DNA of 47,919 nt from CAYVFC01 sp964450715 (GTDB lineage Bacteria > Myxococcota_A > Polyangia > Polyangiales > JAFGIB01), in the NCBI GenBank assembly GCA_964450715.1, contig CAYVFC010000054.1, positions 1-47,919 on the forward strand. Direction: 5' to 3'. Position numbers and translations under genes: made by a program. Under the pieces are notes generated by a model. That model was not told where the DNA came from and did not search any database. It worked only from the letters and a program-made list of their open reading frames with translations. Position 1 is the first letter of the stretch; each line of letters opens with the position of its first letter. This document shows, piece after piece, positions 39,214 through 46,728 of this stretch.

Positions 39214-40053
39214 ATGCGACGCGGAACGTTATACTTGCTGACGGCGCTGCTGCTGGGGAGCGTTCTTCCCACCGGCGCCAGCGCTGACCAGCCGCACGAC
39301 TGGTTTATCGGCCCCCAGGACGACGGAACCGTGCTCAACGCCGGCTTCTTCTTTCCCGGGACGATCACCTCGATCGAGCACAAGCTCTCCGTCTTCGGGC
39401 AGGCCAACCAGCTGTTGTTACGCGGCACGGGAATCGTCTCCTATCCCTTTACCGACGGGCAGCTCGACGTGGAGATGCGCGTGGTGCTGGTCTCCGCCGG
39501 CCTCTCCATCGGCGGGCGCGAAACCTGGCGCAACATGAGCTTCGCGCCGGACGAGCCGGTGGACCGCTGGCAGCGGCGGATACGCTGGTCCGCCGGCGAA
39601 TTCGACACCGCGGCCTGGCCTCACGCCGAGGCGCGGCTGTCGGTGGCGCTGCCCTTCAACGACTACGTGCTGCTCAACTGCGTGAACACCGCTCGCTACG
39701 AGGACAGGCCTGATCCCTCCTACGACTGGCGCAACAGTATGGTTCACGATCGGGGTATGCTCTACAAATCGGAGACCATGCTCTTCGTCAAGCACAAGGC
39801 CTTCGGCGGGGTAGGGCCGATGCTGACCTTCCTGGACTTCGCGCTGGACGGCGTGCGGCACACCCAGATCCTGTACGGCTTTACCTTTGTCAGCCGCGCC
39901 GGGCTCACCCGCTGGAACGACATCCTCGCCATCCAGATGTGGTTCTACGGCGACACCATGGACGACTTCGACAATAGCGAGAACTACGGCTGGGACATGT
40001 GGCGCGGTCCTTTCAACCTGATGATCGCCTACATGTCGCTGATTCCGCTGTAA
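39214..40053 (+). CDS. Exported beta-barrel-like protein, 279 aa
   Basis: Signal peptide MRRGTLYLLTALLLGSVLPTGASA with cleavage near residue 24. The mature protein has alternating polar/hydrophobic strands with aromatic residues at their ends (LNAGFFFPGTITSIEHKLSVFGQANQLLLRGTGIVSYPF, VEMRVVLVSAGLSIGGRETWRNMSF, MLTFLDFALDGVRHTQILYGFTFVSRAGL) and finishes AYMSLIPL, suggesting an outer-membrane barrel. I do not recognise the family. ATG 39214 is preferred to the upstream in-frame TTG 39205. It is a single gene following the ATP synthase terminator and converging with rnc. Confidence 0.72.
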   Translation: MRRGTLYLLTALLLGSVLPTGASADQPHDWFIGPQDDGTVLNAGFFFPGTITSIEHKLSVFGQANQLLLRGTGIVSYPFTDGQLDVEMRVVLVSAGLSIGGRETWRNMSFAPDEPVDRWQRRIRWSAGEFDTAAWPHAEARLSVALPFNDYVLLNCVNTARYEDRPDPSYDWRNSMVHDRGMLYKSETMLFVKHKAFGGVGPMLTFLDFALDGVRHTQILYGFTFVSRAGLTRWNDILAIQMWFYGDTMDDFDNSENYGWDMWRGPFNLMIAYMSLIPL

Positions 40054-40078
40054 CGGCCGCAAACCCAAACGGGCGTCC

Positions 40079-40147
40079 GTAGTGGCGGGCCTTGCGCCCG
40101 CCTGCGAAACGTACGCGTCGCAGGCAGGGGGCAAGCCCCTGCCCTAC
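40079..40147. repeat. Family B palindromic repeat, copy 2
   Basis: GTAGTGGCGGGCCTTGCGCC at the left pairs imperfectly with GGGGGCAAGCCCCTGCCCTAC at the right, around a central CTGCGAAACGTACGCGTCGCAG dyad. It lies between converging genes, and its right end supplies the stop codon of rnc (40144-40146). Confidence 0.75.
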
Positions 40148-40890
40148 GCGTTGTTGTCGTCGCCGTCGTCTTCCTCGAGCGACTCCAGCAACCTGCGCGC
40201 GGCTTCCTGCTCGGCCTCGGCCTTGGAACGGCCCTGGCCGAGCGTTCGCGGCTCGTCGTCAACCAGCGCGGCCACCTCGAATTGCCGGTCATGATCCGGG
40301 CCACTGCTGGATTGCACCCGGTAGAGCGGAGGACTCTGGCCCCGGCGCTGCAATACCTCCTGTACCCGGCTCTTGAAGTCGCGAACCCCGGGAGGCCGCT
40401 CGTCCAGCCGCTGTTCGAACAGCATGCGGCACACCTGCATGGCGGCTTCCGGTCCGCCGTCCAGGTAGACGGCTGCCACACAGGCCTCCAGTGCGCTGGC
40501 CAGCAGCCGCGGCTTGCGCCGTCCGCCCGAACGCTCCTCGCCGCGCCCCAGGCGCAGGGCCTTGCCTACCCCCTGCGCGGCCGCTATCCCGGCTAGCCCC
40601 TCCTCGCAGACGAGATCCGCCCGGCGACGCGTAAGCTCCCCGGCGCTGGCCCCGGGGAAGCGCTCCCAGAGCAGGGTCGAGATGGCGAGCTCCAGCACGG
40701 CGTCTCCCATGAACTCTAGCCGATCGTTGTCCTCGAGCGGCTCACCGGGGTTTTCGTTGCTGTACGAGCAGTGGGTCAACGCTTCCAGCAATAGACGGCG
40801 ATCGGCGAAGCGGTGGCCCAGGGCCTGCTCTATCGTATCCAGCTCGTGATCGGATTTCGGCACGCGATGAGTATAGTTACGACCGCGCAT
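40144..40890 (-). CDS. rnc: Ribonuclease III, 248 aa
   Basis: Cuts double-stranded RNA in rRNA and mRNA processing. The endonuclease domain has the signature NDRLEFMGDAVLELAIS (catalytic Glu and Asp) and the second acidic site in ALEACVAAVYLDGG. The C-terminal double-stranded-RNA-binding domain is DFKSRVQEVLQRRGQSPPLYRVQSSSGPDHDRQFEVAALVDDEPRTLGQGRSKAEAEQEAARRLLESL, with an acidic tail EEDDGDDNNA. ATG 40890 (MRGRNYTHRVPKSDHELD) is used; the frame upstream of it is family A repeat sequence. GTG 40863 is another possibility. The last codons and stop fall in a family B repeat. Confidence 0.95.
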   Translation of the reverse strand: MRGRNYTHRVPKSDHELDTIEQALGHRFADRRLLLEALTHCSYSNENPGEPLEDNDRLEFMGDAVLELAISTLLWERFPGASAGELTRRRADLVCEEGLAGIAAAQGVGKALRLGRGEERSGGRRKPRLLASALEACVAAVYLDGGPEAAMQVCRMLFEQRLDERPPGVRDFKSRVQEVLQRRGQSPPLYRVQSSSGPDHDRQFEVAALVDDEPRTLGQGRSKAEAEQEAARRLLESLEEDDGDDNNA

Positions 40891-40938
40891 CGGCGCGACC
40901 CTATCGTCGCCATCTCCCCTGTCATTGCGACCGTCCCC

Positions 40939-40970
40939 TGTCATTTCGACCGAAGGGAGAAATCTCCTTC
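40939..40970. repeat. Family A repeat, copy 6 (single arm)
   Basis: TGTCATTTCGACCGAAGGGA followed by GAAATCTCCTTC, with a partial extra start, TGTCATTGCGACCG, at 40920. It lies between the divergent rnc and ilvC genes, unlike most copies. Confidence 0.75.
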
Positions 40971-41119
40971 ATGACCCCGCCGCCGGTGCTGAGCTCCGCT
41001 GAGCTCGAATCGCCATTTTGAGCCGGGAATGACTTGACCTCGGGCGCTTGACGTAAAAGTATGTCGCTCGCCGGCCGGGCCAGGCCGGGAACAGTCGCAT
41101 TTTTCACGGAGGAAGACCG

Positions 41120-42217
41120 ATGGCGATCATCAATTTCGGAGGCGTGAAGGAAAACGTGGTCACGCGCAAGGAGTTCCCCATGACCAGGGCGCGCAAGGTC
41201 CTGAAGGGCGAGACCATCGCCGTCATCGGTTACGGCGTGCAGGGGCCGGCGCAGGCGTTGAACCTGAAGGACAACGGCTTCAAGGTGATCGTGGGCCAGG
41301 CCAAGTCCTTCAAGCGCGACTGGGATCGCGCGCGCGCCGACGGCTGGGTACCGGGCAAGACGCTGTTCGATATCGAGGAGGCTGCCGCCCGCGGCACCAT
41401 CGTCAAGCTGCTGGTCTCGGATGCAGCGCAGAAGCGGATCTGGCCGGTGATCAAGCGCAACCTCCAGCCGGGCAACGCCCTGTACTTCTCCCACGGTTTT
41501 TCCATCGTCTACAAGAAGCAGACCGGGGTCATTCCGCCTCGCAACGTGGACGTGATCATGGTCGCCCCCAAGGGAAGCGGCACCTCGGTTCGCCGCAACT
41601 TCCTCTCGGGCGCCGGCATCAACTCCAGCTACGCCGTCTTCCGGGACGCCACCGGCCGGGCCGAACAGCGCTGCCTGGCCGTGGGCATCGGTATCGGCTC
41701 GGGCTACCTCTTCCCCACCACCTTCAAGAACGAGGTGTACAGCGATCTGACCGGCGAGCGCGGCGTGCTGCTGGGAGCGCTGGCCGGCATCATGGAGGCC
41801 CAGTACGAGGTGCTGCGCCAGAACGGCCACTCGCCCAGCGAGGCCTTCAACGAGACGGTCGAGGAGCTGACCCAGAGTCTCATTCGCCTGGTCGACGAGA
41901 AGGGCATGGACTGGATGTACGCCAACTGTTCGGCCACCGCCCAGCGCGGCGCGCTGGACTGGAAGCCGAAGTTCAGGAAAGCGGTGCTTCCCGTATTCAA
42001 GGAGCTATACCGTTCGGTCAAGTCGGGCAAGGAGACTGCCCGCGTCATCAGCATGGGCGCCAAGCCCAACTACCAGAAGCTGCTGGCCAAGGAGCTCATG
42101 ACCATGGGCAACAGCGAGATGTGGAAGGCCGGCGAGGCGGTTCGCTCCTTGCGTCCCAAGGAAAAGGCCAAGGATACGACCGGCAAGGCCAAAGGCACGG
42201 CCGGCCGCCGCATGTAG
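41120..42217 (+). CDS. ilvC: Ketol-acid reductoisomerase, 365 aa
   Basis: Catalyses the isomerisation and NADPH reduction of acetolactate (acetohydroxybutyrate) in valine, leucine and isoleucine synthesis. The Rossmann motif is IAVIGYGVQGPAQALNL (about 33-49), and MVAPKGSGTSVRR gives the next strand-loop. The knotted domain has GIGIGSGYLFPTTFKNEVYSDLTGERGVLLGALAGIMEAQYEVL (Asp and Glu metal ligands) and NCSATAQRGALDW. The wording of the latter parts is closer to the fungal/Bacteroidetes-like form than to the common short bacterial IlvC. The C-terminal 20 residues are Lys/Thr/Gly-rich and unconserved. ATG 41120 has GGAGGAAG upstream. It is isolated: no ilvB/H or ilvD nearby. Confidence 0.95.
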   Translation: MAIINFGGVKENVVTRKEFPMTRARKVLKGETIAVIGYGVQGPAQALNLKDNGFKVIVGQAKSFKRDWDRARADGWVPGKTLFDIEEAAARGTIVKLLVSDAAQKRIWPVIKRNLQPGNALYFSHGFSIVYKKQTGVIPPRNVDVIMVAPKGSGTSVRRNFLSGAGINSSYAVFRDATGRAEQRCLAVGIGIGSGYLFPTTFKNEVYSDLTGERGVLLGALAGIMEAQYEVLRQNGHSPSEAFNETVEELTQSLIRLVDEKGMDWMYANCSATAQRGALDWKPKFRKAVLPVFKELYRSVKSGKETARVISMGAKPNYQKLLAKELMTMGNSEMWKAGEAVRSLRPKEKAKDTTGKAKGTAGRRM

Positions 42218-42238
42218 CCCGCACCCGTCAAAAGCCGT

Positions 42239-42339
42239 ATTGGTAGGGGAGGGGCTTGCCCCCCTGCCTTGTTCGCGCCAACGAGGATAGAAGCGCGGAA
42301 CCGTATTGGTGGGGGAGGGGGTTGCCCCCTCCCGCTCGT
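42239..42339. repeat. Family B repeat, copies 3 and 4 in tandem
   Basis: GTATTGGTAGGGGAGGGGCT followed by TGCCCCCCTGCC, and about 60 bp later GTATTGGTGGGGGAGGGGGT followed by TGCCCCCTCCC. They lie between the converging ilvC and kinase genes. Each can form a GC-rich hairpin. Confidence 0.65.
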
Positions 42340-42363
42340 GCTTACCCCGGCCCGTACCCGCTC

Positions 42364-43851
42364 CTACTGCGACTCGCCGTTTTCCCCCGCCGTATCGCCT
42401 GCCAGCGGCAGCTTCATCCAGAACGAGGCGCCCTGGCCCGGCCGATTCTGCAACAGCAGCGATCCCGAGTGCTCCTCGGCGATGCGCCGGGCGATGGCCA
42501 GGCCCAGGCCCGTGCCGGTGGAGCGGGAGGTGTAGTAGGGTTCGAAGATCTCCTCTTCCAGCTCCTCGGGCACCCCGCCGCCGCTGTCCGATACACCGAT
42601 CAAAACGGTATCGGTGCCGTCATCGGCTCGGCGGGCGGCCACCTCGACCGTTCCCCTGCCCGTCGACGACTGTACCGCGTTGACGATCAAATTGGTCAGC
42701 GCCCTGCGCAGGCCGGCGGCGTTGGCCCTCAGCGGCTGCATTCCCGCCTCGATACGGGTGACGATTTCGACCTCACTCATCTCCGAGACGCTTTCGAGCG
42801 CGTCGCCCAGCGCCGCTCGCACCAGGTCGCCGAGCTGTACCGGTCCCCTGGCGCGTAGACCCTTGCCCGAATACAGGAGCAGATCGTCCACCAGCCGCGC
42901 CAGACGCCGGGTCTGCTCGCCGAGCCTCTCCACCATCTGGCCGTAGCCCTCGGCCGTGCCGCCGCCGGGCCGCGGGTGCTTCATGGCGGCGGTCACCTCG
43001 CCGATCGCGGCCAGGGGCGCTCGTATCTGCTGGGCCAGGCTGGCGGCCAGCCGTCCCAGGTCGGCCATGGGCCGGAGCCTACTAGTCTCGACGGCCGCGC
43101 TATTGAGATGCTCGGCCGTTTCCTCCAGTACCTGGTCGCTGGCCCGGAGCTCGTAGCGAAAAAGCTCCGTCTCCCGGAATAGGGCGAAAAGCACGCACAG
43201 CCCTATTAGAAAAGCGCCGTGCTCGCCCAGGGGGATCGACGGCAAGATCGCCGTGTATATCAGGATATCGTGCGCCCCCAGCAGCGCCAGCGCGACGATC
43301 CCCAGCACGAAGGCCTTGCGGACGGCCCGATCGTCCTGCGCGCTTCGAACCAGCAGCGCGGTACCGGCCGCGGCCTGCAGCAGCGAGAACAGCAGCGTCG
43401 CATAGGCCCAGGCCGTGAATCGGTAGCTCTCCACCGCGAAGGAGTTGATGGCGAGCGTCGAAGCGAGCCCGTGCGAGCCGGGGTGATTCGCCACCGGACC
43501 GAAGAGGCAGATCGCCGTCGCCGCCAGCATCGCCAGGCCGGAGCCAGCGTGCAACAGCGCCCGGGTTCCTCGCCGCAGCTCGGAGCGGCCCACGGCCAGG
43601 GCGAGGATGCAGTAGCCGGCCACGACGATAGCTGTCAGTAGCAGGCGGGTACACACGAAGGGGGCCAGGCTATCGGCGCCGAGGTAGTGTGCGGCTCTGG
43701 CCAGGCAGAGGAGCGCCACGCACGTGTAAAACAGACCGAGCCAGAGGTAGTGACGGCCCCTGTCAAAGGCGAAAAAGGCCGTAATCATGGCCAGCATGAT
43801 GAAGAGATTCACCGCCGCCCAGGCGACCAGGATTCCCGCCAGTAACTGCAT
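42364..43851 (-). CDS. Membrane histidine-kinase-like protein lacking its His, 495 aa
   Basis: The N-terminus has seven or eight membrane helices (about 1-225). A dimerisation/phosphotransfer-like region follows (about 255-320), then an intact HATPase domain: N box LRRALTNLIVNAVQSS, D box GVSDSGGGVPEE, and G box TSRSTGTGLGLAIARRIAEEHSG. Where kinases have AHEIRNPLA this protein reads AQQIRAPLA: His is replaced by Gln274 and the following Glu by Gln275. It therefore should bind ATP but cannot autophosphorylate in the usual way. It may be a pseudokinase that modulates another kinase, or a membrane sensor. No response regulator is adjacent. The start at ATG 43851 fits the first helix. It is a single gene converging with ilvC. 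Confidence 0.85.
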   Translation of the reverse strand: MQLLAGILVAWAAVNLFIMLAMITAFFAFDRGRHYLWLGLFYTCVALLCLARAAHYLGADSLAPFVCTRLLLTAIVVAGYCILALAVGRSELRRGTRALLHAGSGLAMLAATAICLFGPVANHPGSHGLASTLAINSFAVESYRFTAWAYATLLFSLLQAAAGTALLVRSAQDDRAVRKAFVLGIVALALLGAHDILIYTAILPSIPLGEHGAFLIGLCVLFALFRETELFRYELRASDQVLEETAEHLNSAAVETSRLRPMADLGRLAASLAQQIRAPLAAIGEVTAAMKHPRPGGGTAEGYGQMVERLGEQTRRLARLVDDLLLYSGKGLRARGPVQLGDLVRAALGDALESVSEMSEVEIVTRIEAGMQPLRANAAGLRRALTNLIVNAVQSSTGRGTVEVAARRADDGTDTVLIGVSDSGGGVPEELEEEIFEPYYTSRSTGTGLGLAIARRIAEEHSGSLLLQNRPGQGASFWMKLPLAGDTAGENGESQ

Positions 43852-43946
43852 AGCCCCTTCGCAGAGTCCCCGCCGCCCCCTTACCAGCCGACGGGCTCCG
43901 CTTATTATAGCGCTTCCGCCACGGGCCTGTCAGCAGCGCTTCGCGG

Positions 43947-44028
43947 TGCGAGGAGCGGGACTCGAACCCGCACGCCTTGCGGCACCAGATCCTAAGTCTG
44001 GCGCGTATGCCAGTTCCGCCATCCTCGC
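43947..44028 (-). tRNA. tRNA-Leu (UAG)
   Basis: The acceptor stem GCGAGGA pairs with TCCTCGC. The anticodon stem-loop is CCAGA-CTTAGGA-TCTGG with anticodon TAG. The long variable arm (GTGCCGCAAGGCGT) is as expected for class II tRNA-Leu, and the T arm is GCGGG-TTCGAGT-CCCGC. CCA is not encoded (the next bases are CCG). Confidence 0.95.
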
Positions 44029-44179
44029 CTGGGAAGTCCGAGGTTTGTGCGAAAGGCAACCGGCTGTCAATACCGGTCCGGCCGGGTCGGTCCACGGGGG
44101 AACGGATTTACAATCAAGACGAGTACGCGTAGGCTTCAGACGGTTCCGCAATCTGGAAAAGCGGTAGCCGGAGGAAAAG

Positions 44180-45310
44180 ATGAGCAGGACCTCGCACGTT
44201 AGATCTTCCCGGCGAGCGGAAACAAGCATCGTCCGGATCATTGCCGTGGCGGCCTGCGCTCTGCCCCTGCTCGGTCCGTCGCACGCGGCCGCACAGGGTG
44301 ATACGCAGCAACTGGCCAAGAAGCTCTTCGGGAGCGGCGTGGAGTACTACGACAAGGGCGACTACGCTCGGGCTCTACAGGCGTTTCAAGAGGCCTATCG
44401 GCTGCGTCCGCATCCTGTGGTGCGCGTCAACATGGCTAACTGCTATGACCGCATGGGCAAGCCCATCGAGGCCATCTTTCACTTCGAGCGCTTCCTGGAG
44501 GAGAACCAGGAGGGCGTCAAGGCGGCGCAGCGCAAGGAGGTGATGGCGGCGCTCAAGCGCCTGCGCAAGAGAGTGGGGCAGGTGCGGCTGTACGTGGTGC
44601 CGGACGGGGTGTCGATCAGCATCGACGACGCCGAGCAGAGGAAATCGCCTGTAGTAGAGCCGGTGCTGCTGGAGGCGGGTGAGCACTTCATCGACGCGCA
44701 GTTGCAGGGTTATCGCCCGGTACGGCGGAGCGTCAACGTGGCCGGGGGCGACGTCACCGAGATCTCCATCACTATGCAGACCCTGCCCGAAAGCTCGGCG
44801 GCGGCCGCTGTTCCGGCTCTACCCGCGCACGCAACCCCGGAGCCGGCCGCCGCGAAAGGGCAATCCACGCAACCGCCGGTCGAGGAGCTGGCCGAGGAGC
44901 CGGTCCGGGAGCCCGCGCAGCCGGAGCCGGAACCGTACGAGCGGCCCGTCGTCAGGGATAGCCTGGGTAAGGGCACGCCGGTATTGATTGCCGGTGCGGC
45001 CACCGCGCTGCTGGGTATTGCCACCGCGGTGACCGGGGTGATGGCGCTGGGGGCGGACGCGGACTACGACTACCTCTCGGGCAAGAGCGCGCTCAGCGAG
45101 CAGGAACGGACCGACGCCGAGAACACCGCTGCCCGCGCCGAGGATCTGGCGCTGGCCACCGACGTGCTGCTGGGGATGACCCTGGCCGGCGCGGCGGTCA
45201 CCACCTATTTCCTGCTGACTGGCGAGCGAGAGCCCGCGTCCGGGTCGACGACCGCCTCGGCTTGGGTGGGGCCCGGCAGTGGCGGCATCGCCCTGAGCGG
45301 CGCTCTCTGA
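44180..45310 (+). CDS. TPR and PEGA-domain exported protein, 376 aa
   Basis: A signal peptide (IVRIIAVAACALPLLGPSHAAAQ) is followed by TPR helices (about 45-125, KKLFGSGVEYYDKGDYARALQAFQEAYRLRPHPVVRVNMANCYDRMGKPIEAIFHFERFLE). A PEGA-like domain (about 130-200, VGQVRLYVVPDGVSISIDDAEQRKSPVVEPVLLEAGEHFIDAQLQGYRPVRRSVNVAGG), a Pro/Glu-rich linker and two C-terminal hydrophobic helices come after. This layout is widespread in Myxococcota envelope proteins of unknown role. ATG 44180 has GGAGGAAAAG upstream. It is followed after 73 bp by a small membrane protein frame. Confidence 0.82.
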   Translation: MSRTSHVRSSRRAETSIVRIIAVAACALPLLGPSHAAAQGDTQQLAKKLFGSGVEYYDKGDYARALQAFQEAYRLRPHPVVRVNMANCYDRMGKPIEAIFHFERFLEENQEGVKAAQRKEVMAALKRLRKRVGQVRLYVVPDGVSISIDDAEQRKSPVVEPVLLEAGEHFIDAQLQGYRPVRRSVNVAGGDVTEISITMQTLPESSAAAAVPALPAHATPEPAAAKGQSTQPPVEELAEEPVREPAQPEPEPYERPVVRDSLGKGTPVLIAGAATALLGIATAVTGVMALGADADYDYLSGKSALSEQERTDAENTAARAEDLALATDVLLGMTLAGAAVTTYFLLTGEREPASGSTTASAWVGPGSGGIALSGAL

Positions 45311-45383
45311 GTCGAGAGGGCATCCGGCTCCGGGCGCTTCCGCGCGCAGGTTCCGGTCGAACCGTTGGGAAAGGAGCGGTACC

Positions 45384-45602
45384 ATCGCAGATCTGGAAAA
45401 GATTGCCTTCAAGCGGGACCGGGCCTACCTGGTGCGCCTGGTGTTATTGATTACGGTAGCCCTGGCGGGCGGCCTCTACATCGCCATGCACCTGACCAGC
45501 GACCGGTCCAAGGATTGGGTTTCAGAGGCGCTTTTTGGAGCGACGGTCGGGTTAGTGGCGCAGGACGGCGGTGTCGCGGAAGACGACGCGGACGAGCCGT
45601 AG
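45384..45602 (+). CDS. Small membrane protein with apparent ATC start, 72 aa
   Basis: An open frame with strong coding character, IADLEKIAFKRDRAYLVRLVLLITVALAGGLYIAMHLT... to DDADEP, has one membrane helix (about residues 19-36) and an acidic tail. No ATG, GTG or TTG precedes it in frame, yet AAGGAG lies exactly 7 nt before ATC 45384. Either the rare ATC codon is used or a G has become C in ACCATGGCA. It would be missed by ordinary gene callers. I do not recognise the family. Its 3' end overlaps the earliest possible start (45571) of the next gene. Confidence 0.5.
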   Translation: MADLEKIAFKRDRAYLVRLVLLITVALAGGLYIAMHLTSDRSKDWVSEALFGATVGLVAQDGGVAEDDADEP

Positions 45603-45639
45603 CCCGGATCAGGTGGACAGCGTAGAAGAGGGTCGAGAG

Positions 45640-46728
45640 GTGAGCTCGTACAGCCCGCCGCTGATGGAGCGCTTCCCCGGGCTCGGACGCTTGCCGAGGG
45701 TCGCCCTGCTCGGCGCGCCCACACCGGTCGAGCACTTGCCGGCGCTGGGAAGGGCGATCGGGTACGAGGCTCTCTGGATTAAGCGCGATGACCTGAGCGC
45801 CGAGCCTTACGGCGGAAACAAGCCTCGCAAGCTCGAGTTCGGCATCGGGGATATCTTGGACAGAGGCGCGCGGGCGGTGGTGACCTTCGGTGGAATCGGG
45901 ACCAATCACGGTCTGGCCACCACCATCTACGCGCGGCGTTGCGGTCTCGACTGCCACCTGGTGCTGGTCGAGCAGCCGGTGGATGAGCACGTGCGGCAGA
46001 ATCTGCGGCTCTTCCACGCCCACGGCGCGTCGCTGCACCTGGCCTCGGGCATGGCCTCGGCCGGCTTCCAGGCGGCACGGCTGCTGGTGCAGGGCCTGCT
46101 GGACGCGTCCGGGGGCAGGGCCCTGTTTCTCGGTCCCGGGGGTACCTCGCCGCTCACCACCCTGGGATTCGTCAACGCCGCCTTCGAGCTCAAGGAGCAG
46201 ATCGACCGCAAGCAGCTGCCGGTGCCGTCTCATGTCTTCCTGCCCGCGGGCACGGGCGGGACCATGGCCGGCCTGCTGCTGGGCTTGAAGCTCTGCGGGT
46301 TGCCGACCCGGTTGATCGGGGTCCGGGTAGTGGACAGCGTGGTCGCGAGCCCCGGCGCCATCGCCTCGCTGGCCAACCGGACGCTTCGCCTGATGCGGAG
46401 CCTGGGGGCGGATCCGGACGTCGGGCCCGTCGCTCGTGAAGAGGTGACGATTTACGACGGCTATCTGGGGGAGTGCTACGGAGCGTGCACCCCGGAGAGC
46501 CTGAGCGCGGTCGGGCTGGCGGACGAGCACGGTATCACCCTGGAGTGCACCTACTCGGGCAAGGCCTTCGCCGCCCTGAGGGACTTCGTCCGCACTCGTG
46601 CGCCGGGATCGGGCCCGGTGCTCTTCTGGAATACCTTCAACAGCCGCGATCTATCGGCGCAGGCCGAAGCGGTGGACCCGGGCGAGCTGCCGGCTGTCTT
46701 CCAGCGTTTCTTCACGGATCAATCGTAG
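45640..46728 (+). CDS. PLP-dependent D-cysteine desulfhydrase / ACC deaminase family enzyme, 362 aa
   Basis: A fold-type II pyridoxal-phosphate enzyme. The PLP lysine lies in LWIKRDDLSAEPYGGNKPRKLEFGIG (the Lys of NKPRK), followed by VVTFGGIGTNHGLATTIYARRCGLDCHLVL and the phosphate-binding VFLPAGTGGTMAGLLLGL. This matches the D-cysteine desulfhydrase / 1-aminocyclopropane-1-carboxylate deaminase family. The C-terminal catalytic loop differs between the two activities and I cannot decide which applies. GTG 45640 is chosen (GAAGAGGG about 10 nt upstream); GTG 45571 is an alternative. Its last 10 bases overlap the end of the converging repeat-protein gene. Confidence 0.85.
   Translation: MSSYSPPLMERFPGLGRLPRVALLGAPTPVEHLPALGRAIGYEALWIKRDDLSAEPYGGNKPRKLEFGIGDILDRGARAVVTFGGIGTNHGLATTIYARRCGLDCHLVLVEQPVDEHVRQNLRLFHAHGASLHLASGMASAGFQAARLLVQGLLDASGGRALFLGPGGTSPLTTLGFVNAAFELKEQIDRKQLPVPSHVFLPAGTGGTMAGLLLGLKLCGLPTRLIGVRVVDSVVASPGAIASLANRTLRLMRSLGADPDVGPVAREEVTIYDGYLGECYGACTPESLSAVGLADEHGITLECTYSGKAFAALRDFVRTRAPGSGPVLFWNTFNSRDLSAQAEAVDPGELPAVFQRFFTDQS

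Noticed and set aside
40888..40944. RNase III start at 40944
   Set aside because: The added residues (MTGDGRNDRGDGDD) are encoded by the family A repeat flank and have no ribosome site.
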